From: Mesotaenium endlicherianum
Lineage: Eukaryota; Streptophyta; Zygnematophyceae; Zygnematales; Mesotaeniaceae
NCBI GenBank assembly: GCA_009602735.1
Contig: WELA01003159.1
Coordinates: 360,778-392,709 of the forward strand
Length of the DNA: 31,932 bases
Direction of reading: 5' to 3'
The notes beneath the pieces are model-generated. The model was not told the origin of the DNA. It saw only the letters and a list, made by a program, of their open reading frames with translations, and did not search any database. Position 1 is the first letter of the stretch, and each line of letters begins with the position of its first letter. The position numbers and the translations under genes were made by a program. Below are positions 21,945 through 31,856 of the stretch, one piece after another.

Positions 21945-23582
21945 CCACGTGCATCCTTTCCACACAAAGGAAGGCCCTGGGGGGCATGCTTGTTGTGGGA
22001 GGGCCCGTGCTGGAGGCGCAGGCTCACAAGGGAGGGGAGCACATGGCTTCCCCTGGGCCTGTCTGATTGTTGGGTGGGTAGGTGGGTGTGTGTGTTCTGT
22101 GTTCTGTAGTGGTTAAGGTTGCAAGCACACACGTTGCTCAGCGTGGTGCTGCTGCTCTTGTGCGCTGGGGGGTTCTTCCGGGAGCTGCAAGCCTCAGCTA
22201 GGCGGGGACGGGTGCTTGATATAGGGTTCAAGATTCAATTCTCACTCTTAATGTCGAACATATTGGAATGTGTTTGGTGACATCTGTGGGGGATTAATAT
22301 CTTTATAATGGCCTGTTCTGTGCACGTCTTGCGGTCGTGTCTCCGATCCTTGTGCAAAACAAAATTGTGCATGTTATTGCACGAAGCAAGCATACACTAC
22401 CAACTGTTGATACTTCTTGCTTGAATACTGATTAGTGATGTCAAAGTTTTTTTGGCTGTCGGCAGATTGTACGGTTGGTTGGTAGTGCCGCGCAGTCCGC
22501 TTTATTTGCGACAGCATACACATAGTGCCGATATGTGATTGTGCCGATTCATCACGCATGCAGGCGCATCAAAGCAACCGCCAGGCGGCCATCATCCATG
22601 CACTCAGAGCAGGGATTGATGTGGTGGTGTAATTTAGATGAGCTAAATCAAACGGCGCATGTTGATTAGAGGTGCAGGTGGGGTAGTCTGTGATAATGTA
22701 ACCATGATTTACTTGAGCTAACTTCGATGCGTTGACTGCTCATGGGGTTACAAATATCCTCCCAAGAACAGACCCTAAATAGCACATTTTCTCACCTAGC
22801 ATAACATATTTGTATATTAGCTAGCTTTGAGGCGCTGCACTCAAATTATATGGGGATTCTTCTACGCTCAACTTGCACCCTTTTGCAATTAGAAGAATCA
22901 AGTACAAGAACAAGAAAGAAATTAACGTGTTGAAGAACTTTGTGACAATTATAAGTCCACCACTTCCCAAGTAAAAACAGTTAGACTGGTTGCGTATCCC
23001 AGCATGCATGTCCGGGAGCAGCTGGAGCAGCTGAATTGCAAATTTACTTTTGACAGCGACGGCTTGTGTCGGATCTGTCAGGTGGAGAACAAGTTTGAGT
23101 GTGCCAATATGGGCTGGAGTCTTGGCACGTGTACACGGCACATACACATCATCATTCCGCCATTAAGGCGCATGAAGCAGAATATGAACAAGTTTTTTTT
23201 TTTGTCATGACTTTCTCTACAACAAAGTGAAAAAAACCACAACCACAATGTGTTTGTGTCGTGCATGAAGAGGTCCGATGAGAGAAAACATGGAATAGTA
23301 TCACCCGTGGCACTGAATCATAAAAGCTTTGCAACACCTACAGAAAAAGCAAAGCTGCCTGGCCCAAAGTACAGAGGCGCTTCTCCCACTTAGAGATCTA
23401 AGGGGTGGCATTTTAAAACAACTCAAGTTATACTTGGAGCCGAATTGCCATCTCACCGCCCTCCCACTGCTACCAACAGAGCAATATTTCTCGTCTCATG
23501 ACTCAACACCTGGTTGCGACAGCTGACTGCCAGGAAGCCAGGAAGCACCCCAAGTTGCCACTTGGCCGCCGCGTGCTCCGCG
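21945..23582. other. Convergent intergenic region between the CTC1-like and AP2/ERF genes
   Basis: About 1.6 kb that turns AT-rich after 22200. Two small overlapping open frames lie on opposite strands: plus 23004-23210 (starts MHVREQLEQLNCKF, contains CRICQ) and minus 22821-23147 (contains HIGTLKLVLHLTDP). Neither has a known domain or convincing splice partners. I see no other feature. Confidence 0.4.
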
Positions 23583-25910
23583 TCAGGGCTGAGCGCTGGT
23601 CGTGTGCCGCAAGATCTGATCGCGGCCCGCCAGCGGCTCTTCAAGCCGCCCCGCGTAAAGAGCAGGGCGAGGGCTCAGAATGCTTCCCCCCAGGACCCCC
23701 CTCCCCAAGGCTGCCCCCCCCCCCAGGGGAAGGTCTGCCGAGAACGACATCAGCATCTGCAGCTGGCTCCACTGCTTGGCCGTTATCTGAGGCGCAATAA
23801 GGGGGGGGGCGGCAGGAGCACGCACGCCCCCCCCTCCATCTGGCGTGTAACTAGATCTGCCGCCTGGCTTGCACATGCCGCCGCCAGCTGGCACCAAAGG
23901 ACCCTGCTGGTCCTGGCAGCTGAAGAGTGACTGCTGTTGGTCGGTCGTGACAGCGGGGGGTTCTGAAGCAACGACGCTGGCCTTTGATCTCTCAGGAGCC
24001 GCCAGCTGTCCTCCTGTGATGAAGCGGGCCCTCTGGCTCCTAGCGTCGGCAGCGCACGACCTCTCGCCAGAGGCACACGTGTCAACCGCTGCTGCCGCAG
24101 AGCCAGGCCAAGGGGGAGAAATAGAAACGGATGCTCCTCCTCCACCTCCTGCCGCCACTGCTGCTCCTCCCCCCCCTAAGAGGTCGAGCGTGTCAGCTGC
24201 GGCCCCAAGAGACAAGCCATAGACTCCGTGAGTGTCGGTGTCGGCGAGGCCCAGGAACATGTCGGCCAGCTCCTCGTTCTCCCGGGCCAGCTCCGCCCCC
24301 TGCTGCTGCTGTTGCTGCTGATGGTGCTGCTGGTGGTGGTGCTGGTGCTGCTGGTGGTGGTGGTGCTGGTCCTGCTGGTGCTGGAGCTGCTCATGCACCA
24401 CGACGCCCAGCTGGCAGGAGGAGGGCTCGAAGCCCAGGAGCTCTCCGCCCCGAAGAGCGAGGGGTCCGGCCCCTCCGGGCGGCTGCAGCTCCAGGCATGC
24501 GCGATGTGCTGCTGCTGCTGCAGACGATGATGATGATGTCGCTCGCGCAGCGCCCTTGTGCGCCAGCTTCTGCGGCCTCCCCTCACTCCTCCAATGGAGG
24601 AGCTGCTGCTCCGTCTGCTGCTCCCACTGCTGCTGCTCCTGCTGCTCCTGCTGCTCCTGCTGCTGCTGCTCGAGCTGCAGCAGCAGCTGCTCCGAGTGTT
24701 GGAGTTCCGACTGCTCCTGCGACGCCAACAGCCAGGCCTGCTGCTGCTGCTGCTGGTGCTGCTGCTGCTGCTGGTGCTGATGCAGCTGGAGCTGGAGCTC
24801 GAGTCCAGGCCCCAGAGGAGAGACTGCATGGGGGGCCCCGAGATTGCGGGTGCTGCCGGCGCACGCCTGCAGGCACCTGCTGGAGGAGTGCAGGACCTCG
24901 GAAGCCACGCTGGAGTCTTCCGACTCCAAACGGAAGACGCCAACGCCCACGCCCACGCCCACGCCCACGCCCACGTTGGCGTACTCCTGCGGCAGCTCGG
25001 CACCTGGCGCCGCGAGGTTGGCCGAGGGGCCCGGGGCGCGCAGAGACTGGCTCGCAGGATGACGGCCTGAGGGAGCAGCTCGGGGCGCCAAGTGGCCAGC
25101 CTGCGGGGCCGACAGGCGGGACGTCCGCGACGGCGTAGCCTGGCCCACCTGGAGGCCTCTGATGTCCCTCTCCCAGGTGGCGCCTCGGCTGTACGCCAGC
25201 GCCAGCTGTTCCAGGGGAAGCGTGGGGAGCGTGGGAAGGGCGGGAAGGGTGGGGAGGGTGGGGAGGGCGAGGTACGCGTGGCCAGCTGTCAGGCTGTGCT
25301 GCAGAGGAGGCGCGGGGAAGTTGAGCTTGGCCTTGGCGCCCCTCAGCTTGAAGGCGGCGCGGTCGTACGCCCTGGCTGCCGCCTCGGGGGTGTCGAACGT
25401 CCCCAGCCACACGCGCGACTTCTTCCGCGGGTAGCGGATCTCCGCCACCCAGCGCCCCTCGTGCCGTTCTCGCACCCCCCGGTACAGCTTCTCCTCCTTG
25501 GGCCTCGCTGCAGGAGCAGCCAGCTCCTTGAGCACCTGCGCCTGCCCCTGCCCATGCCCCTGTGCCTGTGCCTGTGCCTGGGCCTGGGCCAGGGTCAGGG
25601 CCTTTGATTTTGCACTTTTGCGGGGAGCTGTCTCGGCCCTGGCCTGCTCCACACTGCCCTGCCTGGGATCTGCAAACTCGTCGCCCAGAGCAGGGGCCAC
25701 AGGGGGAAGAGTCCCGCAGATCTGTTGGCCGCTGGCGATGTTGAAGTCGTTGAACTCGTTGGGCTCGTTATACACTGCAGCCACGTCCTCCGAGGATCTG
25801 GAGCTCGCCCGTCCGGCGAAGGTTGCGTCGGCAAAGCTGAGGTCGCCGTGGTCCCAGATGCGCCTCACTTGCTCGCTCATAAAACTCTCACTCTCCCCTG
25901 GCAGAGTCAT
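23583..25910 (-). CDS. AP2/ERF-domain transcription factor with long low-complexity regions
   Basis: This is a single open frame ending at TGA 23585-23583. The first plausible ATG is 25910-25908 (MTLPGESES, about 775 aa), with another at 25880. The frame upstream opens only with GTG. A single AP2 domain lies at residues about 142-199 (25487-25314): [40 protein letters not shown] and KLNFP. All of these are hallmark residues of the three-stranded sheet and amphipathic helix that bind GCC or DRE elements. Val at the position distinguishing DREB from ERF proteins is DREB-like, while Tyr at the companion position is unusual. Before the domain is a basic patch and an Ala-Gln repeat. After it come Leu-Pro-Thr, Val-Gly and long Gln/His tracts. 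The protein should be nuclear. Its target genes cannot be read from the sequence. Confidence 0.88.
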   Translation of the reverse strand: MTLPGESESFMSEQVRRIWDHGDLSFADATFAGRASSRSSEDVAAVYNEPNEFNDFNIASGQQICGTLPPVAPALGDEFADPRQGSVEQARAETAPRKSAKSKALTLAQAQAQAQAQGHGQGQAQVLKELAAPAARPKEEKLYRGVRERHEGRWVAEIRYPRKKSRVWLGTFDTPEAAARAYDRAAFKLRGAKAKLNFPAPPLQHSLTAGHAYLALPTLPTLPALPTLPTLPLEQLALAYSRGATWERDIRGLQVGQATPSRTSRLSAPQAGHLAPRAAPSGRHPASQSLRAPGPSANLAAPGAELPQEYANVGVGVGVGVGVGVFRLESEDSSVASEVLHSSSRCLQACAGSTRNLGAPHAVSPLGPGLELQLQLHQHQQQQQHQQQQQQAWLLASQEQSELQHSEQLLLQLEQQQQEQQEQQEQQQWEQQTEQQLLHWRSEGRPQKLAHKGAARATSSSSSAAAAAHRACLELQPPGGAGPLALRGGELLGFEPSSCQLGVVVHEQLQHQQDQHHHHQQHQHHHQQHHQQQQQQQGAELARENEELADMFLGLADTDTHGVYGLSLGAAADTLDLLGGGGAAVAAGGGGGASVSISPPWPGSAAAAVDTCASGERSCAADARSQRARFITGGQLAAPERSKASVVASEPPAVTTDQQQSLFSCQDQQGPLVPAGGGMCKPGGRSSYTPDGGGGVRAPAAPPLIAPQITAKQWSQLQMLMSFSADLPLGGGAALGRGVLGGSILSPRPALYAGRLEEPLAGRDQILRHTTSAQP
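24297..24790 (-). repeat. CAG/CAC-rich region coding Gln/His tracts in the AP2/ERF protein
   Basis: On the minus strand, tandem CAG with CAC and CAT interruptions encodes mixed Gln-His runs such as [19 protein letters not shown] second block at 24600-24790 encodes Gln/Glu/Leu-rich sequence. The antisense strand reads as poly-Leu and other artefact frames. Confidence 0.8.
24943..24976 (-). repeat. CCCACG hexanucleotide repeat coding Val-Gly
   Basis: Five to six perfect CCCACG units (plus strand) encode [13 protein letters not shown] on the minus strand within the AP2/ERF gene. Purity suggests recent slippage. Confidence 0.8.
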
Positions 25911-25999
25911 TCTGTGAATGGCCGACGAAAGTCTTTGCCCTACTATGTCCCACTTTGCTGAAGGATTGAAGATGCTCACATTCTTGGAGGATTGTCAAA

Positions 26000-28247
26000 G
26001 CGAAGTTGATATTAATGATAGCTTCAGGAACGATTTATGAGCACTTGAGCATATGGAAGGGAAGGTTACAGCTTGATTGAGAGACAAACAATCGAGCATT
26101 GAAGCTTACGCGAACAAAATACACTTTCGAAGTGCACGCCCTCAGCCTTCACCTTTACGAGGTAACACTGTTTCGATGGACATAGTGCTAGACGCTAAAA
26201 CAACTTGCATAAATAACGCTGGCAGATTATTGTCGGTCTCATTAGCACGGCCTTCCCGAGACAATCCATCTGTATTCGAGTACCTTGCTTAGCAGCAGAA
26301 AACGATTGCATTGGGAAGAGCGAATTGAACTTGAACGAAGTTCCACCTCATCATCTCCATGTGCTCTTTAACCTCAGCATACATTAGCTGGAGCTCGGGC
26401 GGTAACAGGCAGTACCACGCTGTTGGCTGCACAGCGACACTAAAACACATCAGCTCACTCCGGTTAAATTCGACACCTTGAGAATGGCGCCCAGGGCATC
26501 CTCCTTGTGCCACCTTAGCCAAGCCGATATTTGCGCACGACTAGTGATTTCTTTTCATGGCTGATTAATTTGGACACTGTCGTTTGTACAGACAAGAGAA
26601 CGTGCTCTGCTACACACTGCTCTCTATACACTTTGACTAAAAGAAACCACCTCACACCTTGCCATGCAGCAGTTGGTCGAGCAGATGAGTCGCTCGTTTT
26701 CAGCTCGTCTTCTCATGCCTGTTAGGCTGTTACCCATGCAATCAGCGTCATTATTTGACGTTAACGACTGGTACTTATGATCGAAAGACAACTTAGCGAC
26801 ACACGACAGGTATCGTCAGATACTCGGTTTCGCCATCATGATAAATTAATGACACCCCGAAACGTTTGTATATGATACTTAGTAACTTCACAAAAATGTG
26901 ACTTTTTGTAGACGTTGATCCACATTAAGGATCCTTCTAATCTTCACTCAAAAATGTATTCCTACTTCACAAAAATGTGATTTTTCGAAATGCAGACGTT
27001 GATCCACATAAAGGATCCTTAGAATTTCTTACTCATAAATGTATTCCTGCAATGCACATACGCATGGCAGAATTCTCCTATGAGTCTCTTATGATTTTGA
27101 TCGAGGAAACAAGCATGGAATATCCAATATTTGTGACCTTATGAGCTCATCTTTCAAGTATCTTGTATTTGCTTTGGGAGGTGCTCCCTCCCCTTCGCCT
27201 CTTCATCACATTTCATGACTTATTAATTTCTCTGGAATACTTTTGTGCATTTTTTTGTAGACGTAATATACAAAATAGTGTTTGATTCTTATAAAGGCAA
27301 AAGCTCCTACCTTTGCCTCCCTTCCTGATTTAATCTAATGCTATGGGTGACCTACAATGTAAGGATATGCTTCTGTTAGTTCTTTTACGTGTTCATATGT
27401 GTGTGCTTCCCAATAGATAAAGCTCATACTTTTGAATGTGCTCCTTCACAAATCATTCACTTCTTGGTACCTTTGATTTCTGGTGACAATAAAGTACATG
27501 TTATATACATTGTCTCATTGCGAGCATTGGGGTTAAGACAATGAAGCTTAGGAAGCATGAGATGTCATCAAATGCAATTGGCTGGAAAACGAACCGTATG
27601 AAAGCTCCAATCGCCCCACTCAACTTGCCAAGTCTGGAACTTACGCTCCCAGATCTTGCTGCATTTGCCTTCTAGATTGCATCACCCAAAGATGCAGCTT
27701 TCAAATTTTTTAGGTTTTGCCAACACATTTGATCGAGCATGCACGCCTCAATGCTTGTACTATGAGCATGCGTATAGCGGCAATTGGTGGTCAGTGCCTT
27801 GGAAATTATGACCCCTTCTTGGCACTTATAGCAAGCTCACTAAGAGATGGACCTATGGACCAAGTCGGGCCTAGCACCAAGATGAATATTTGTGAAGACT
27901 GTCCTCTTAGACACAAATCAACCACACCACACTCTTGCGGCTCACTCTGCCCCTCGCAACCCCCACCTTGACGCCGGTGATGCTATTCTTACTCTTGAGA
28001 GGATATACAGCTGGCGAGGGTTCTAGGCCTCTTCACTCAAGAATGTCCACGTCTTCCTTTCATCTCCATCTCCCTACTCCATGCCTACCTTTGACATAGT
28101 AAGATTGTAGTCGTAAGTCACAATAGCCTTCCCGCCCGTGTCAAAGTACGCTGCATCTTGTGGCTGCACAACAACGCGGAGCAACATGCTGCGCATCAAA
28201 TGCCGCTTCCGAGGCTCCCCCAACCACCACAGTCTTGGGCTCCTACG
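26000..28247. other. AT-rich intergenic region upstream of the AP2/ERF gene
   Basis: The 5' end should hold the AP2/ERF promoter. A minus-strand frame ending at 26289 (contains TAWYCLLPPELQLMYAEV, up to about 26470) has coding-like composition and could be the last exon of a lost or unseen gene, but no partner exons were found. From 26530 to 28247 I see no supportable gene except scattered chance frames (for example plus 27717-27971). Confidence 0.4.
26885..27048 (+). repeat. Two-copy tandem duplication, units of 79 and 85 bp
   Basis: Copy 1 is 26885-26963 and copy 2 is 26964-27048. Both begin ACTTCACAAAAATGTGA, contain AGACGTTGATCCACAT and AAGGATCCTT, and end AATGTATTCCT. Copy 2 has a six-base insertion after the TTTTT run and several substitutions. 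Confidence 0.9.
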
Positions 28248-30155
28248 TCAAAGGAGCCTTTTTTGACAAATGTGCAACACGCTGGGGCGTCTATTGAGTG
28301 GTTTTTCCCGATCTTTACGAGCATTGGATTCAAGTGACTGATTTTTGTGGCGTGCAGCCGGAGCTGATACGACAGGAGTCAAAACTTCCCCCTCAACCTT
28401 GAGCACGCGTGTCTCAACCAGGATCACCCCCAAACGATTTGACATCTTCATGCAAAGTGATGGCATGAACAAAGCCGGCACCTGAACAATGAGAAGTATA
28501 TGTGTCACCTAGGTCCGTCCTACACTATCTGGATTCTTCCTCAGCCTATACAACAGGGCGAGCCCCCATGAAAGAGAACCAAAAACCTCAAGGAAGGAGG
28601 AAAGTACGCGCAGATTGCGTACATTTGGACGACAAAGAAAGGACCTCGTGGTGATGCCACCTGGCACCAGCCCAAAGGGTAGCGCAGCATACCTGGAGGA
28701 AGACAGCCACTCTCTGCAGGGCTCTGACTCTCTCAGGGCCATCGGGGCGGTACAGCGTCAGCACCTGCATGGCCAGCGCGGCCCCAGAGCCGCGCAACAG
28801 TGACGACTCGCTCGAGTGTCACTAATTAGTAATTCTCGCGTGACTGGCCGGGCTGTTGCCGGGGCCCGGGGTGCACTGCATGCTACTCTGTGCGCCTTTT
28901 TTTACCTTTTTGTTACACAAGATCCACACGCAATCAGAGAGGCGAGCACTCTCCTGCACTAACGAGCAGCGCCAATTGTCAATCAGGCAACAAGCTTACT
29001 TTGAGCTCACGTCAGGGAACGCGCACCTCATAGTCAAAGATGGCCGTCTTGGCAGAGCCGGAATTCACCTGCAAAAGGCGAAGAGAGGCAGGAGGAGGAG
29101 GAGGAGGAGGAGGAGGAGGAGGAGGAGGAGGAGGAGGAGGAACGAGTCGGCCGGCGTGAAATAGGATGCCACTGTAAGGCTCAGAAGCGGCGCTCGTAGC
29201 CCGCCACAAGGCAAGTCCATCGCCACCACCTCCTCACGTCTTAGGCCAGCTGCCAATCAATTGGACAGGTGCGTGCGAAGCAGGCCTAGAGTTGGCCCGG
29301 AGACAGTCGCGGGAAAATTTGGAGACTGCTGTTTTTGTGTCCCCATGTCGGGATGTCGCTCTGAGATCCTCGGCGGACGTTTGAAGGCCGGCAACCAGCA
29401 GGTATCAGGAGAAAGGGGTACATGCATGAGAGGGCGCGCACGGAGAGGCAGGCAGCCTATTCACGGGAGCCACATCAATGCTGCTGGAAGTCGTCGTCTG
29501 AGCTTCTTCTTTTTTGAATTTTATTACCAAAAAAAAGCCCATCGCCTGGATCCACAATGATGAAAGCCACGTGCCGCTTTGGTGCTGCAGCGGTGACAGT
29601 GTAATCAGGCGTGTGCAGACCGGACCCAAGTGTCACGGCCAGGGAGCTGACAGCTGGCAAGCAGTCACTTTCTCTGTGAGCAACAGTAAGCATTTGTGTG
29701 CACAGAGTGTGTGGGTGTGTAGTAAGGCGTGATGGCAGACGTCCGAGATTCACTGCTTACATGCGATAACGGCAGAGAGAGACATCGATTGCACTTTTTC
29801 AACATAGCTATCACTGGTACACACAACAAACAAGGGTGTGTGTGCGTGTGTGTGTGTATGTGTGTGCGTGTGTGTGTGTGAGTGTGTGTGTGCACACGTG
29901 TGTGCCGCTTCACGAGGGTGATCTCAAAGGACATCATCTGTTACAGCCATAAGGTGCAGGACAGGAGGCCGCGCTCGCTGCTGCCTCTGCCGCAGTTGCT
30001 GCAGTTTCACCTGACGATGCTGGTGGTGCCGGCAATGGCGGCGGGGGTACCTGGCGGAACAGCTCTGAGCAGAGGAAGTCGCCCCCAGGGCCCTCTTCCG
30101 AGCGCCGGTTGTTCACAAACAGCTCCTGCTCATCCGCCCATTGGGTATATGACAT
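28248..30155 (-). CDS. Uncharacterised protein of about 245 aa, six exons
   Basis: Proposed exons are 30155-30011, 29653-29528, 29249-29173, 29068-29027, 28806-28693 and 28481-28248. Phases agree at all junctions and the total is 738 bp including the stop. The protein begins MSYTQWADEQELFVNNRRSE and contains GGDFLCSELFRQ, then a Pro/Ala linker. It continues with LGSGLHTPDYTV, HVAFIIVDPGDGLFF, LRREEVVAMDLPCGG, NSGSAKTAIFDYE, AMQVLTLYRPDGPERVRAL and MKMSNRLGVILVETRVLKV, and ends in a basic tail. It looks like a compact mixed alpha/beta protein, but I recognise no family. The donors at 29173 (GTGGCA) and the acceptor at 28807 are weak. The ATG at 30155 follows a GA-rich leader, but an upstream exon cannot be excluded. 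Confidence 0.5.
29091..29142 (-). repeat. (GGA)n/(TCC)n microsatellite acting as an intron pyrimidine tract
   Basis: This is a near-perfect GGA repeat on the plus strand. On the minus strand it is (TCC)n and ends about 20 bases before the acceptor CTTTTGCAG|GTGAAT of the 42-bp exon, so it fills most of a 104-bp intron. Confidence 0.85.
29654..30010 (-). other. Intron with (GT)n microsatellite
   Basis: The donor CGTCAG|GTGAAA and acceptor TTGCCAG|CT are both phase 1. The plus strand holds a (GT)n run at about 29835-29892. The remainder shows nothing further. Confidence 0.5.
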
Positions 30156-30567
30156 ACTCGCTCAGGACTCTCTCTCTCTCCGCTGACATGTGTGCCTGGG
30201 TACTTACATATCTATACATACGAGTTCCCCACATGTTACCTTTGCTTAAGTTCTGATCCCATCACTCTGTTCACAGCGTGTGCCCTGGTTGAGAACACGC
30301 GCGCGCTCATATACCCGCATCAAGGCAGCGCACAATATGAGAAAGCGTCAGGGGCAGCCGTAGCAGAGCCGACAACTCCTTGGGCAATGGGATCCTTTCA
30401 TTTGGTAACATCTCCGGCGACACATTTTACCGATGTTACAAAAATTGGAACTTACTCCTGACCCCCCACAAAACTACCATCTGTATACCGCTTTTGGTAT
30501 GACAAAGTCATCAACCCTACATCCGAGCCCCATACTCCCCTAGAAACCCCCGCAGACACCAGGCGAA

Positions 30568-30633
30568 GTCCCACTCATGTCCCATTCGGGTCCCACTCAT
30601 GTCCCACTCATGTCCCACTCGTGTCCCACTCAG
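30568..30633 (+). repeat. Six-copy 11-bp minisatellite
   Basis: There are six consecutive GTCCCACTCAT units with one or two changes each (GTCCCATTCGG, GTCCCACTCGT, GTCCCACTCAG). They lie in the intergenic space between two minus-strand genes. Confidence 0.9.
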
Positions 30634-30816
30634 TGCAGGGGACACACCCAGTCTCGTGGCCCCCAAGTGATGGACCCCAGCACCCCTGCCCAGCGGCAGA
30701 GCTGTCGACGCATCTAGAGGGCGGCCGTGCACGCGGAGCGAGCTGGCCGCTAGCAGCAGCGTGCAGCGAGGCCCTGGTAGGCCGACTCTCTTGCGCGAGC
30801 AAGGAAGGAGAAGCCC

Positions 30817-31067
30817 CCTGCCAGCTGGACACCCCCAAGCCCCTGCAAGCTGCAAACCCTAATCCCTGCAGGTTGGAAGCCCTTACCCCCTGCACGCTGA
30901 AGTTGAAAACACTGCTAGCTGGAAACCTAGGCCCTGCAAGCTCGGAACCCCTGAAGCCTGCTAGCTGGAACCCTTAATGCCTGCCAGCTGGAACGTGTAC
31001 GCCCTGCAAGCTAAAACTCTAAACCCCTGCGAGCTAGAAAGCCTAAGCCCCCGCCAGCTGGAAGTCA
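30817..31067 (+). repeat. 22-25 bp degenerate tandem repeat with CTGCAAGCTGGAA core
   Basis: About eleven units follow the pattern CCCTGCNAGCTGGAANCCC followed by TAA or AAG. Some units include CCCTAA or CCTTAA. The array occupies intergenic DNA upstream of the gene starting at 30155. Its GCCAGCTGG core is close to the window-wide GCCASCTGGC word family. Confidence 0.85.
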
Positions 31068-31300
31068 CGGGAGGCTCCCGCATCCAGCGGCTCCTAGAAA
31101 GAGCCCTACAGGGCTACCAGGAAAGGGCCGGCAGGGCAGGGCCGGGCATACCCTCCCGGTGCCTCAATTCTCCAGGAAGGGGCCGAAGAGGGCACGCAAC
31201 AAGTCTCATGCCGCACGTTCATCGACCTTGACCATCCCTACAAAAAATATCCGTCCATTCTGTATCTGCGCCCACTCAGCCCTCGACAGGCCTACCGCCG

Positions 31301-31856
31301 CTAACAGCTGTCCTCTCCCAAGCACTGCCTCAGTTGGCCCCTCAGTCTGACGCCCAGCCGCTCGCCAGCCTCATGGGCACGAGCAAATAAGGACACCTGG
31401 CACACTGTGAGGCCTCGACAAAGTAGTAGGCTCCTGAAGCCTGGGCAACTTCTGGAGGTCAGGAACCGAGGAGCCACTCGTACGGTGTCCCTCTGAGTGC
31501 AGCAGCCCACAATGCTGTGCAAGGGAGAAAGGGCGAGCAGGAGCAAGTGAGGGAGAGGAACAGAGAGAGGGAGAGAGGGAGAGAGGGAGAGCGGGAGAGA
31601 CACTGCGTGTGTCCATGCACGCGATTGAGATGCAATGCATGTGACCGCCAGCACGCACCCATCATCAGGATCAGCAGGCGGGCGGAGCAGCACCGGAGCA
31701 CGTGAGGGGCAGGGGGCTCTCCGCAGAGGATGCCGTTACGGGGGCAAGGGAGGCGCGAGGAAGCTTACAGCGCGCCACCTGTCGATCCCCTTGCCCCCCC
31801 TCCTCTGAAGCTCGTAGGAGACTGACACGCGCGTGGGGTCCGTCTCCGGAGCGTAC
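31301..31856 (-). CDS. 3' end of an unrecognised gene leaving the right edge
   Basis: Two exons are proposed: 31856-31769 (acceptor GGTGCAG|G, donor GCGCT|GTAAGC) and 31396-31301 (acceptor TGTGCCAG|GTG, ending TAG). Their phases agree. The peptide contains YAPETDPTRVSVSYELQRRG and GIDRWRA, then VSLFARAHEAGERLGVRLRG and QLRQCLGEDSC. The style is coding and Arg-rich, but no domain is recognisable from this fragment. The intron holds a GA-rich simple repeat at about 31548-31601. The 5' part lies beyond the window. Confidence 0.42.
31548..31601. repeat. GA-rich simple sequence
   Basis: Tandem GAGAGGGAGA-type units lie in the intron of the right-edge gene. Minus-strand open frames through it encode Leu/Ser-rich artefacts. 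Confidence 0.8.

Noticed and set aside
24131..25138. Long plus-strand open frame antisense to the AP2/ERF gene
   Set aside because: It has no start context or domain and mirrors the repeats of the real gene, which carries an unmistakable AP2 domain on the other strand.
25911..25979. N-terminal extension of the AP2/ERF frame
   Set aside because: The extension opens with GTG, not ATG, and is probably 5' UTR or an upstream splice region.
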